Source: a virus. Taken from it: a stretch of DNA of 64,000 nucleotides. The notes beneath the pieces were generated by a model. That model saw nothing but the letters and a program-made list of their open reading frames with translations, had not been told where the DNA came from and ran no database searches. How positions within the stretch are numbered: position 1 is the stretch's first letter; the number at the start of each line of letters is the position of its first letter. Made by a program: the position numbers and the translations under genes. Of this stretch, positions 23,641 through 31,942 are shown piece after piece. The DNA lies in the IMG/VR virus record IMGVR_UViG_3300030102_006903, positions 1-64,000 of that record; one strand, given 5' to 3'.

Positions 23641-23828
23641 ACTCCTCTTTTCACTAATTCCTTTCTAATTAGTTCTTTTTTTCTTTTATAAGAAGGTGAC
23701 TCATAATACTTAATTAAATCTTCTGTTTTTGTATTCGAAGGTGTGTAATGAATTACTCTGAATTTATTAGTCATTTTATTATTGACTTTAATATATTCTT
23801 TTGTACTTGGTTTTATTTTTGGTGGCAT
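23616..23828 (-). CDS. Small conserved T4-like phage protein (70 aa)
   Basis: 70 aa, very basic. KIKPSTKEYIK and the block SNTKTEDLIKYYESPSYKR match a small protein I recall from many T4-like marine phages. No function known. It interrupts the envelope cassette, which suggests that the cassette has been in the phage long enough to be interleaved with core genes. Confidence 0.75.
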   Translation of the reverse strand: MPPKIKPSTKEYIKVNNKMTNKFRVIHYTPSNTKTEDLIKYYESPSYKRKKELIRKELVKRGVWEKLKKK

Positions 23829-23829
23829 T

Positions 23830-24330
23830 TTATTTTATAACCTCAAAGTTTTTAATTTGATAAGTATATTCATCATCTGCAATACCATAGTGAGGGTCAA
23901 CACCAAGGTACTCCACATATCCATACTCATCGTTATATTTAACATCTAGTGAATATGGAATACTTTTTAATTCATCCGCAACTAGAATAAATAACTGAGG
24001 AACAGTTTTAATCCATGGCCATCCTTTTGGTAAATCACCCCCAGCAACAACACTATCGTTAACTTTCATAATTCTGTTTTCTAAATCAACTTCAAGTACA
24101 TTCCAATTAGTTACTTTATCTTCACAGTAACATTCTTTTCTTTGTTCTAATTTATAGTGTTTTATTTCTGATACTCTCCATTTAGATTTTGCTTTATTTA
24201 AATCCATCATAGCAACTCTAAAAGGGGATGGTTCATACTCTTCAACTTCACAACTTACTAAACCTAGTAGAAATATAGAAGCCAAAAATAATATTGACCA
24301 TTTGATAATTTTGTTATATTCTTTTCTCAT
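23830..24330 (-). CDS. DUF6174-like lipoprotein
   Basis: 166 aa. Signal peptide with lipobox LGLVSC (Cys 27), so anchored to a membrane by lipid. The mature part has W(x)VSEIKHYKLEQ then CYCE, the pattern of DUF6174 (a conserved Trp, a helix, and a Cys pair). The family is common in bacterial lipoproteins and has no known role. Ends near the start of a 70-aa phage gene. Confidence 0.75.
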   Translation of the reverse strand: MRKEYNKIIKWSILFLASIFLLGLVSCEVEEYEPSPFRVAMMDLNKAKSKWRVSEIKHYKLEQRKECYCEDKVTNWNVLEVDLENRIMKVNDSVVAGGDLPKGWPWIKTVPQLFILVADELKSIPYSLDVKYNDEYGYVEYLGVDPHYGIADDEYTYQIKNFEVIK

Positions 24331-24331
24331 A

Positions 24332-24424
24332 TTATTTATCTAACCACTTAAACCACCTATTCATTATGAACCAAAATGCAACAAACATTCCGACCACTTT
24401 GAGTAGTGTGAAAATAGTTTCCAT
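24332..24424 (-). CDS. Single-pass membrane micropeptide (30 aa)
   Basis: 30 codons from ATG 24424 to TAA 24332-24334, one base before the next gene. One membrane helix (LLKVVGMFVAFWFIM) and a short basic tail. Fits the tight spacing of the cassette. Very short, so moderate confidence. Confidence 0.5.
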   Translation of the reverse strand: METIFTLLKVVGMFVAFWFIMNRWFKWLDK

Positions 24425-24435
24425 ACCAATAAGTA

Positions 24436-24780
24436 TTAATTTACTATGATATAAGTTGATTTTATCACTTCTAAGGGAGTTTCTAAGGTCAATAGTAGTT
24501 TGTTCTTAGGTAAAGATTTTGTGTAGATTTTACGAGTGTTTACACCTAATTGTGGTATAAAAGATTCTTTTGCAATTACAGATTTTGTTTCAATATCTGA
24601 TATAATTAACCAATGTCTTTCACTTGATGATAATTCAAAATTAATATCTTGGTTATCAATTACAATTGATTCTTGTTCTTGAAAAATAAATTTGTATTCT
24701 TGTGGAATAGCAATTTCTACTAACTCATCTTTTTGACAAGAAAGTAACAACAATAATATTAATACTAAGTACTTTTTCAT
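24436..24780 (-). CDS. Small lipoprotein
   Basis: 114 aa. Lipobox LLLLSC with Cys 15. The mature part is a beta-type single domain, ending in a hydrophobic strand. Its size and shape resemble the lipoprotein at 31932: each follows one of the two paralogous secreted proteins, so the pair looks duplicated as a unit. ATGA overlap with the 876-aa gene. Confidence 0.8.
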   Translation of the reverse strand: MKKYLVLILLLLLSCQKDELVEIAIPQEYKFIFQEQESIVIDNQDINFELSSSERHWLIISDIETKSVIAKESFIPQLGVNTRKIYTKSLPKNKLLLTLETPLEVIKSTYIIVN

Positions 24781-27407
24781 TTTATTTTTAACTCTATTTT
24801 TTCATTATCTTTATCAACCAATTCCATAAACCTTATACCAAATAATCCTAATGTAGATTGTAGGTTAGATTTTAATTTGAATTTTAATCTATAAGTAATA
24901 CCATTATTAAGGTTTTGTGAATCCTCAGATGTAAAAGAACCAACAGTAACATAATTACTTCTACCTGTGGCAAAGTTTGGAATCACTTCTGATGAAAATT
25001 CTGTTTCGTTATATTCTACTCTATCTTTATCAAAATAAATTTTAAATTGTGAACCAACTATATTTTTTTGATTTGATGGAATCGAAAGTTCTAAGGTAAT
25101 TTCATTTTCAATTCTATCAATATCAAATACTATACTACTATCAGTACGATTAAATGTGGGTGCAGATGAATATCTTACATCCATACTCGTTTCTTGTGCT
25201 GAGTTTGTTGTATAATTTGTAGGTTGTTTGGAATGTGAAAAATTAACATCACCTAATATTGCCATATTGTAAGTTTTACTTTGTGTTCTTTGACTGAATG
25301 AGGTACTTGGTACATAAGTTTTAGTTTTACCTCTCGGAACACTTGTTGACCAATCTGAAGTACTCCAACTATTATAATCACTTTCAAATAAAAGTACAAC
25401 ATCATCAAATGTATTTCCTTCAAATGGGTCTGTATCACCATAGATATGTTGCATCATTAATTGAGTATCTGTAAAATCAAATTTATTATCTTCGTTAACA
25501 TCAGATACTACATATTCAATACCAGTTGTATAGATACCACCACTACCACCAAATGGTCCACCACTACCTGGTGAAGTTAAATGAGAAAATGCTAATGCTA
25601 AATCTTGAACTGTTATAACATTTGCATATTGGTCTGAGTAATAAGTGTTATCAACTTCTAATAATAAATCGTGATTGATGTAACTTGTAACATCTACAAA
25701 TTCAAACTCTGCTTTGATTCCATATCCACCACCACCCATACTTCTAATATAAGATGAAAATGTTGAGTTAGAAAAATCAAGTTCTGTATCTGTATAAATC
25801 CAATATTCATTCCAATGAGTATCTGCATTATTGTTACCACTCTTTGGTGTTACTGCACCATCCCATAAATCAAATAATTTTAATTTAGTTACTTTATCCC
25901 AATCTGGTTGTTGATTTGTAAATTCTCTACTATCGATACCAACTCTGTATCTATTGTTTGTGTTATCATAAGCATAAATTACACACCATTCTACCGAACC
26001 ACCAGTTGTAGTTGCTTTCTTATTACCAGTATTTACTTGAGTAGAATAAACTCCACCACCATCATCATTATATGATACTTGTCCACTTGTTCCTAATGAT
26101 TCAGTTTTTGTACCATTTACTGTTCCATTATCATATTCTAACTTTGAACTAAATTTACTTTTATCTAAATCTGTATTTAAGTTATAAACAACATCTAATT
26201 TATGAGGAATACTTGCAGGACTAACACTCCATATTTCATCTTTGTTAAACTGATAATCAGAATCAGATGGTCTTTTCCATTTAAGATATAAATCTGCACC
26301 ACCAACTCCTTGTTCATATCGTACTCTAAATGAATAAACATTATCAGCAGTTAAACTAATATCAGCAGTTCTTGCTCCATTATTATAAGCCAAGTTAGTA
26401 TTTACCATATTTCCATCACTATTTGTATCAAAGAATAAATCACTTCTATCATCTGAATCTAATTGGAATGTGTAGGTACCTGTTTCTTCTGGTACAAATT
26501 TACCTTCTATCTCCCAACCGAAGTTGTTACTATTATGTCTTGGTAATTTTGATGAAGGCCAAGTAAATGCCTTTGTTGCGGTTTCTCTACCATAATGTGT
26601 CCACTCAGTAGTTTTCTTATTTGCATAATCAAACATATTATCAAAATCAGATGCATTTGCAGGATGAGCATTATATTCTGATTGGCCACCATTTGAATCA
26701 TAATCGTTTATTTTAAATGATTTGTAAATTACTGCATCTTGTCCATCACTAACCGCTGAAGAGAATGTTGGTGCTGATTGGACTGGAGTATAAGTAAAAT
26801 CTTGATATTCATAAGCATACATTGGGTCATAAACAGTATTGTTACTTTCTGTCATTCTACCCATTGTTACAACAATACCATCTGTATAATCTAAATTTGA
26901 ATCATAATCTTTTACTAATAGATTTACTTTTACATACCAATCGAGAGATGCTAAATTATTATTATTTGCACTTGCCTGATAATGGTCAATCCAAAAATTA
27001 GAATCAGTTGGATAAGAACCACCTTGAGACCATTGCATCCAAATATCATAATGTGGGTGATTGTTTGTAAAACTCATCTTTCTATTATCACCAATGAAGT
27101 GTGAAGTTCCATTAGCAGATGTATGAAACACATGATTTATTTTAGTGTACATTCTTTTATCATACTGAACATCAATGTGAGCATAAGTTATTGCGTTATT
27201 ATTTTTGTAATTGTGAATCTTGATACCCATTACTATTGTATCACCAGGTCTGATATTTGCTACTGATTCACTTGAGTTTGATGGAGTACCTAACCATACT
27301 AAAGTTGCCGCACCTTCACCATCAGCAACTTGTGATGAAGTTGGCCCACTAAACTGTCCGAATACCAAAGTTGGTAAAAGTAGTAATATTAATAAAAACT
27401 TTTTCAT
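24777..27407 (-). CDS. Large secreted protein: PA14 domain, dockerin-like and cohesin-like C-terminus
   Basis: 876 aa. Signal peptide ending LVFGQ. Residues about 55-200 are a beta domain. A PA14-like domain (about 270-400) contains FVPEETGTYTFQLDSDDRSD and GGADLYLKWKRPS; PA14 domains often bind glycans. Around 640-670 is a dockerin-like calcium repeat (DVNEDNKFDFTDTQLM). The C-terminal 150 residues (NIVGSQFKIYFDKDRVEY, VTVGSF) are cohesin-like. The C-terminal half is paralogous to the 554-aa protein at 33607. Likely exported to the cell surface or a fibre. No type IX C-terminal domain seen. Confidence 0.85.
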   Translation of the reverse strand: MKKFLLILLLLPTLVFGQFSGPTSSQVADGEGAATLVWLGTPSNSSESVANIRPGDTIVMGIKIHNYKNNNAITYAHIDVQYDKRMYTKINHVFHTSANGTSHFIGDNRKMSFTNNHPHYDIWMQWSQGGSYPTDSNFWIDHYQASANNNNLASLDWYVKVNLLVKDYDSNLDYTDGIVVTMGRMTESNNTVYDPMYAYEYQDFTYTPVQSAPTFSSAVSDGQDAVIYKSFKINDYDSNGGQSEYNAHPANASDFDNMFDYANKKTTEWTHYGRETATKAFTWPSSKLPRHNSNNFGWEIEGKFVPEETGTYTFQLDSDDRSDLFFDTNSDGNMVNTNLAYNNGARTADISLTADNVYSFRVRYEQGVGGADLYLKWKRPSDSDYQFNKDEIWSVSPASIPHKLDVVYNLNTDLDKSKFSSKLEYDNGTVNGTKTESLGTSGQVSYNDDGGGVYSTQVNTGNKKATTTGGSVEWCVIYAYDNTNNRYRVGIDSREFTNQQPDWDKVTKLKLFDLWDGAVTPKSGNNNADTHWNEYWIYTDTELDFSNSTFSSYIRSMGGGGYGIKAEFEFVDVTSYINHDLLLEVDNTYYSDQYANVITVQDLALAFSHLTSPGSGGPFGGSGGIYTTGIEYVVSDVNEDNKFDFTDTQLMMQHIYGDTDPFEGNTFDDVVLLFESDYNSWSTSDWSTSVPRGKTKTYVPSTSFSQRTQSKTYNMAILGDVNFSHSKQPTNYTTNSAQETSMDVRYSSAPTFNRTDSSIVFDIDRIENEITLELSIPSNQKNIVGSQFKIYFDKDRVEYNETEFSSEVIPNFATGRSNYVTVGSFTSEDSQNLNNGITYRLKFKLKSNLQSTLGLFGIRFMELVDKDNEKIELKIK

Positions 27408-27408
27408 A

Positions 27409-27939
27409 TTATTTATCTTTATCTAATCTGAAATAAATTGATGCTCCTACATAAGGTCTCAATTTACTTGTCATGGTTTCTCTATCTAATAAATCGTTTC
27501 TGAATCCTACATCCAATCCAAACATTTTATCACCAGGTGCCTTGTAAAGTAGTTTTACATTTGAACCACTAAAGTAGTTATCTAAATCATATTGATATCC
27601 AAATCCTAAAAATAATTTTTTCTGAGGTGGTGCTAAAACTTCAACGATAGTTTCATATGGTTTATCTACATAAACTGTTTTGATTACCTCTATGGGTTTT
27701 TCTACTATTACTTCTTTAATTACTTCAACTTCCTTTTCTACTTCCTTAGTAATATACTTTGGTACAAATACTTTTTTCTCTACAAGTTTTTCAACATAGA
27801 TACTATCTATTACGGTCTGAAGAACTTCTATTTCTTTTATTTTTTCTACTTCTTCAATTCGTGGATTTGTAAATAAGAATATTACTCCTGCAAGTAAAAC
27901 TCCAATGATTATTGATTTAAATGTTTCTATTTTTTTCAT
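27409..27939 (-). CDS. Envelope-spanning protein: membrane anchor, Val/Glu/Lys/Pro stalk, beta C-terminus
   Basis: 176 aa. An N-terminal membrane helix (about 8-24) is followed by an extended stalk of EVxK/VEKP units (about 28-105), then a beta-rich end (LFLGFGYQYDLDNYF to YVGASIYFRLDK) like a short outer-membrane segment. The shape could bridge inner and outer membrane, as spanins or TonB-like stalks do. SD AGGAG, 6 nt before ATG. Function not proven. Confidence 0.7.
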   Translation of the reverse strand: MKKIETFKSIIIGVLLAGVIFLFTNPRIEEVEKIKEIEVLQTVIDSIYVEKLVEKKVFVPKYITKEVEKEVEVIKEVIVEKPIEVIKTVYVDKPYETIVEVLAPPQKKLFLGFGYQYDLDNYFSGSNVKLLYKAPGDKMFGLDVGFRNDLLDRETMTSKLRPYVGASIYFRLDKDK

Positions 27940-27948
27940 ATCTCTCTC

Positions 27949-29841
27949 CTAAAAGGGTAACTTTGCTCCTATCATAAACGAATTCATAATTGGAACAAAC
28001 TCATTACTACTATAAATTATTGTCCAACCTGCATTGAACGAAAATGATTTTGTTAATTGTATTGTGAAAGTATTTGCTAAAATACCTATTACATCTTTAC
28101 TTGTTGTTGCCATAGCTTCAAATCCTGGCATTGCTTCTGTATAAGAAATTGGTGATTGTGCAAATACGATTGCTGGTGTGTAAATAATTCTATCATTTAC
28201 TTTTACCATATTAGTATAAAGTGCATTATATCCTAATGACCACATCTGAGGCATTTCCTCACCAAAATTATCTTTTCCAAACATATATGAATAACTTATA
28301 CCAACTCCAACTGTTCCCCATTTACCCATTGGTTTCATCCTACTTGCTGCAGCTGTAATTGAATTCATATTCCAGTTTCTCATATATGTTAAGTTTTGTG
28401 CATCTACCCAAGTTACTTGGTAGTTATCATTCATTCTTAATTTAGAAGTACCTATTCCTAAACTACCTTGTTTTAGATTATCATAAATCTGTAAGGTTGC
28501 AGTATTTGTTCTATCACCAAATATAGAAGTTTGTGAAGCACCTATATTGAGTACAGAATTATATTTTAATGTTAATGCTTGTTGTTGTAAAAAATCTGCC
28601 TTAAGTTGAATAGGTAAATATTTTTTTTCTTCTTCTTCCTCTTCCTCTTCCTCTTCTTCATCACTATCTTCTTCCTCTTCTTCCTCTTCTTCCTCTTCTT
28701 CTTCATCCTCTTCCTCTTCTTCATCTTCTTCTTTTTCTTCTTCTTCCTCTTCCTCATCACTTTCTTCCTCATCTTCTTCTTTTTCTTCTTCATCTGATTC
28801 TTCATCTTTTTCTTCTTCATCAGAATCTTCATCGCTATCATCATCAGAATCATCACTATCATCATCACTATCATCATCTCCATCCGAGTCATCATCTCCA
28901 TCAGAGTCATCATCGCCATCTGAATCATCTCCATCGGAATCATCATCACCATCGGAATCATCCCCATCCCCATCGCTATCTCCATCTGAATCATCTCCAT
29001 CGCCATCTGAATCCCCATCACTATCTCCATCGGAATCACCATCGGAATCACCATCACTATCTCCACCATCACCATCGGAATCACCGTCTGAATCTCCTCC
29101 TCCATCGGAATCAGAATCCCCATCAGAATCTCCACCACCATCAGAGTCGGAATCACCACCACCATCGGAATCAGAATCACCTCCTCCATCACCAGAGTCT
29201 CCTCCACTATCTCCATCGGAATCTCCTCCGCTATCTCCACCAGAGTCTCCTCCACTATCTCCACCACTATCACCACCAGAGTCTCCTCCGCTATCTCCAC
29301 CAGAATCACCTCCACTATCGGAGCCATTTCCTCCACTATCGGAACCGCCTGAATCTGAACCACTTCCTCCACTATCAGAACCACTCCCTCCACTATCAGA
29401 ACCGTTTCCACTTCCTCCACTATCGGAACCACCTGATGAACCACTGCCACTTGAATCAGAACCACTTCCACTTGAACCACTACTTCCACTAGAACCTGTG
29501 TTACCTGTGTTACCAGATGTGTTGTTGGTATTATTAGTTGCGTTATTTGCGGTATTAGTTGCGTTTGTGGCGTTAGTTTGAGCTGATGAACAAGGGGAAA
29601 GTGCTTGCCACCATGCATATTTTTGTACTAACCATTGTTGTAAAGTACCATTTAGATATTCTTGGTAAGTAAATAATTTTGCTTCATTATAGAAAGCAAC
29701 GATTGCAGAACCTGATGCGAAGTTAGCGGATACCACTTGGACTTCACCAGTACATCTATCAACAAATGTCTGTGTAAATTGCTGGGAGTAACTAAAGTTA
29801 GTTACAAACAGAAAAAATAAAATCGATAGTAGTTTTTTCAT
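27949..29841 (-). CDS. Outer-membrane-type protein with giant Ser/Gly/Asp/Glu linker
   Basis: 630 aa. Signal peptide ending FSYSQ, then a small N-terminal domain (20-84) with two Cys (30, 84). Residues about 86-405 are low complexity with a gradient: Asn/Thr, then SGS, then GGDS, DSDGD, DDSD, and finally almost pure Glu. The last 225 residues form repeated aromatic beta strands ending in Phe, typical of an outer-membrane barrel. The linker resembles calcium-binding Asp-rich repeats. It probably sits in the outer membrane with the linker in the periplasm or outside. Lies just downstream of the CsgG-like gene. Confidence 0.8.
   Translation of the reverse strand: MKKLLSILFFLFVTNFSYSQQFTQTFVDRCTGEVQVVSANFASGSAIVAFYNEAKLFTYQEYLNGTLQQWLVQKYAWWQALSPCSSAQTNATNATNTANNATNNTNNTSGNTGNTGSSGSSGSSGSGSDSSGSGSSGGSDSGGSGNGSDSGGSGSDSGGSGSDSGGSDSGGNGSDSGGDSGGDSGGDSGGDSGGDSGGDSGGDSGGDSDGDSGGDSGDGGGDSDSDGGGDSDSDGGGDSDGDSDSDGGGDSDGDSDGDGGDSDGDSDGDSDGDSDGDSDGDGDDSDGDSDGDGDDSDGDDDSDGDDSDGDDDSDGDDDSDGDDDSDDDSDDSDDDSDEDSDEEEKDEESDEEEKEEDEEESDEEEEEEEKEEDEEEEEDEEEEEEEEEEEEDSDEEEEEEEEEEEKKYLPIQLKADFLQQQALTLKYNSVLNIGASQTSIFGDRTNTATLQIYDNLKQGSLGIGTSKLRMNDNYQVTWVDAQNLTYMRNWNMNSITAAASRMKPMGKWGTVGVGISYSYMFGKDNFGEEMPQMWSLGYNALYTNMVKVNDRIIYTPAIVFAQSPISYTEAMPGFEAMATTSKDVIGILANTFTIQLTKSFSFNAGWTIIYSSNEFVPIMNSFMIGAKLPF
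28627..29586 (-). repeat. Acidic low-complexity tandem codon repeat
   Basis: In-frame degenerate repeats encoding GGDS, DSDGD and poly-Glu units in the 630-aa protein. On the plus strand they appear as CCATCGGAATCA-like and TCTTCCTCT-like arrays. The copy number is likely variable through slippage. Confidence 0.85.
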
Positions 29842-29846
29842 TCATG

Positions 29847-30566
29847 TTAATTCTCAAAGATACCCTTTCTTATCATTCTTGCTACTATTCTCGCTGATGC
29901 GGTTTCCAACGCTTTTCTGGTAGTTACTCCAATTGCTGATTGTCTGAAGTTTATTTCCTCCAAATCTAACCCCAGCAAACCCTCTTGAGTCTTAACTGTA
30001 TTTGCTTCTCCTAGACCAGAACCTACAAAGTAAGTACCATTCTCTGCGTTAGTAAACCTAACTTGTAATCCCAAACGAGTTGTTTGTGTTTGTTTAGAAC
30101 CATCTTTTAAAGATAAAACTTCATCTTCTGAAACTGAAAAATCATAAATTTCTATTGTAACAAAATACTTTGCCAACATGATTTTTCCAACACCATAAAC
30201 TTCGTTTTGTGAAACTCCTTTTCTTGAAGCAACCCATTGAGTTTTCATTCTATCTTTTATTTCATCCTTTTCTTCAACAAATTCAAATCGGTTTGTCCAA
30301 TCTAAATACTCGATTACCATATTAGTAACCCCTAAACCAATTCTTGCATCTTTTAAATCTGGCCACATTTCGTAAACCACATCAGATGCTGAAATGTTGA
30401 TTAGTGCTATTGGAATAGTTTCACCCCAATAATCTGAAACATCATCGATAGATTTCTTTTTTTCAAATTCTGCTTGATATTTCTCTGCTTCTATTTTACC
30501 CACTGTCTGCGAGTATCCGAACTGAGAAACGAACAATAACAAAATAATAAGAATTTTATTTGTCAT
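29847..30566 (-). CDS. csgG: CsgG-like secretion pore protein
   Basis: 239 aa. The pattern matches CsgG: a helix-strand start, GVTNMVIEYLDWTNRFEFVE, AKYFVTIEIYDFSV, GLQVRFTNAENGTYFVGSG (the membrane hairpin and following strand region), and a C-terminal ETASARIVARM helix. CsgG forms the nonameric outer-membrane channel that exports curli subunits. Here the signal peptide ends FGYSQ and lacks the lipobox Cys that anchors classical CsgG. Marine T4-like phages are known to carry csgG homologues. No CsgA/CsgB-type repeats are seen in this window. Confidence 0.78.
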   Translation of the reverse strand: MTNKILIILLLFVSQFGYSQTVGKIEAEKYQAEFEKKKSIDDVSDYWGETIPIALINISASDVVYEMWPDLKDARIGLGVTNMVIEYLDWTNRFEFVEEKDEIKDRMKTQWVASRKGVSQNEVYGVGKIMLAKYFVTIEIYDFSVSEDEVLSLKDGSKQTQTTRLGLQVRFTNAENGTYFVGSGLGEANTVKTQEGLLGLDLEEINFRQSAIGVTTRKALETASARIVARMIRKGIFEN

Positions 30567-30663
30567 CTTTTTTCATATGTTTTGTAAGTTCAGGATAAAA
30601 TTGAACAAAAAAGTTATCAATTTTATCAATCACTTTAATTAATATTTTTTTTAAGTTTTTCAT
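30556..30663 (-). CDS. Small basic peptide (35 aa)
   Basis: 35 codons from ATG 30663 to TAA 30556-30558, overlapping the csgG start. Lys-rich amphipathic helix (KNLKKILIKVIDKIDNFF). It could associate with the membrane. ATGA coupling with the 31-aa gene supports it. Confidence 0.5.
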   Translation of the reverse strand: MKNLKKILIKVIDKIDNFFVQFYPELTKHMKKDDK

Positions 30664-30755
30664 AGTTGTAATACGATAATAAAAATTACAAATAGAATAC
30701 AACTAAAAAGTATTCCATAGCAACATTTATCTACCGCGTCAATAAAATTTTTCAT
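30660..30755 (-). CDS. Membrane micropeptide (31 aa)
   Basis: 31 codons from ATG 30755 to TGA 30660-30662. One hydrophobic helix (GILFSCILFVIFIIVLQL) after a CC pair. Overlaps the next start as ATGA. Confidence 0.5.
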   Translation of the reverse strand: MKNFIDAVDKCCYGILFSCILFVIFIIVLQL

Positions 30756-30757
30756 AT

Positions 30758-30949
30758 TTAACAACAATAATCAAAAATACCAAATGTGGCATTCTGAACA
30801 TCTGCTTCACCTGATATAAATCCATACATCAAAGTTGTGAAACCAACAACAAATAATCCTATTAAACCAAATATCCATATTTTAAAGATATAGTCTAAAA
30901 TTACATAATCAGATAATTTGTCTTTCCAAATCTGTACTAAAACATTCAT
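30758..30949 (-). CDS. Small membrane protein (63 aa)
   Basis: 63 aa with a central hydrophobic region (about 22-46, IWIFGLIGLFVVGFTTLM) and a C-terminal CC. SD AGGAG is present but 10 nt from the ATG. Part of a run of four small membrane proteins ahead of csgG; they may form one complex or include a holin. Confidence 0.7.
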   Translation of the reverse strand: MNVLVQIWKDKLSDYVILDYIFKIWIFGLIGLFVVGFTTLMYGFISGEADVQNATFGIFDYCC

Positions 30950-30972
30950 AATATAATCTCTCCTAATTTAAA

Positions 30973-31215
30973 TTAACTGTGAGTTTCTTTTACCGATTTC
31001 GGTAATCGCCAACCCATTCTTCTCATAATCCAAGCCCAAAGTCCACCTAACATAAAGAATTGTACAACAAATCCTAATGCTAACCAACTTGAGACCTCAT
31101 CGCCTACTCTCATTCTATCAGAGAAAACATACCCATAAACATTCAAATAAACTATTATTGAAATAAATCCTACCGGTTGTCCCCATGTCCTACACCATTT
31201 TTTAAAACGATTCAT
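30973..31215 (-). CDS. Small two-helix membrane protein (80 aa)
   Basis: 80 aa with two membrane helices (about 14-31 and 42-66) and basic ends (MNRFKKWCRTWG; MRRMGWRLPK). A perfect SD AGGAGG lies 5 nt before the ATG. The topology fits a holin or accessory membrane protein. No family recognised. Confidence 0.75.
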   Translation of the reverse strand: MNRFKKWCRTWGQPVGFISIIVYLNVYGYVFSDRMRVGDEVSSWLALGFVVQFFMLGGLWAWIMRRMGWRLPKSVKETHS

Positions 31216-31238
31216 ATTAACCTCCTATTCGTTTAATG

Positions 31239-31544
31239 TTACCAATCAATTTCTTCTTCTTTTTCTTTTTTCTTCTCAACTGGTACTTCTTTAACAATTA
31301 CTTTTTCTTTTACTGGTTGTTGTTCTGGTATGTTTACAACTATTGTTGGTCCTTCCACATTTACCGATTGATTGTTTTCTTGAACAACCTCAGTTTGTGG
31401 ATTTGATTCATCATCTCCAATACCAATAAAAGATTTTACTTCATCAATAAACATCGTACCAAGTGCAGTTAGTATTACACCAACTGCAGCTATGATTTGA
31501 TTTTTTAGTTGTGAGAAGAAACTTTCTTTTTTCTTTTTTGCCAT
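31239..31544 (-). CDS. Inner-membrane protein with Val/Glu/Lys/Pro periplasmic tail
   Basis: 101 aa. Lys-rich start, one membrane helix (about 15-33), then an extended tail with EKVIVKEVPVEKKKEKEEE, similar in composition to the stalk of the 176-aa protein. It could interact with that stalk or reach the outer membrane. SD AAGGAG, 6 nt before ATG. Confidence 0.75.
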   Translation of the reverse strand: MAKKKKESFFSQLKNQIIAAVGVILTALGTMFIDEVKSFIGIGDDESNPQTEVVQENNQSVNVEGPTIVVNIPEQQPVKEKVIVKEVPVEKKKEKEEEIDW

Positions 31545-31554
31545 CTTAATCTCC

Positions 31555-31932
31555 TTATTCTACAACGAATGATTCGTTACCTAATACATTATGATAATCA
31601 TCAGTAAGTTGAATCATGTACGCTGATTTTTCTAAAGATGCAACATATACCTTTAGTATATTATCACCTTCTTTTACTTCTAATCTCTCTTGTGAGATTA
31701 ACTCATTGTTTAATCCATGTCTGATTTTGATTCTGTAAGTACCTGCTTCAGGTAATTTAACATTCATGGATACTCTATCTGAAACGATAGTGTTTTCTAA
31801 CTTGATACCAACTAAATCTTTGATAACCAAAGTTTCAGGTACCTCTTGGTTAGGGTCTACCATGATGAAATCTTCATCTTTTGCACATCCTAAGATAAAC
31901 AATAAACTAAATAATATTAATAATTTTTTCAT
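31555..31932 (-). CDS. Lipoprotein with Ig-like beta domain
   Basis: 125 aa. Lipobox LFILGC (Cys 16), then acidic linker and an Ig/fibronectin-like beta domain (about 40-125) with TYRIKIRHGL and SAYMIQLTD. Strong SD AAGGAG. It follows the 554-aa secreted protein just as the 114-aa lipoprotein follows the 876-aa one, suggesting each lipoprotein anchors its partner. Confidence 0.8.
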   Translation of the reverse strand: MKKLLILFSLLFILGCAKDEDFIMVDPNQEVPETLVIKDLVGIKLENTIVSDRVSMNVKLPEAGTYRIKIRHGLNNELISQERLEVKEGDNILKVYVASLEKSAYMIQLTDDYHNVLGNESFVVE

Positions 31933-31942
31933 TTTTTTCTCC

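Noticed and set aside
28627-29586. Repeat array that might look like CRISPR or satellite DNA
   Set aside because: Repeat units keep the codon frame and have no spacers; it encodes GGDS/DSDGD/Glu tracts.
28572-29618. A 348-codon open frame overlapping the acidic-linker gene
   Set aside because: It is a frame-shifted reading of the low-complexity repeat (Met/Glu/Val/Ile and Lys runs), with no signal or domain, while the 630-aa frame has a signal peptide and barrel.
30973-31215. Calling the 80-aa two-helix protein the holin with confidence
   Set aside because: It has suitable topology, but so do several neighbours and the protein at 15184, which lies directly by the endolysin.
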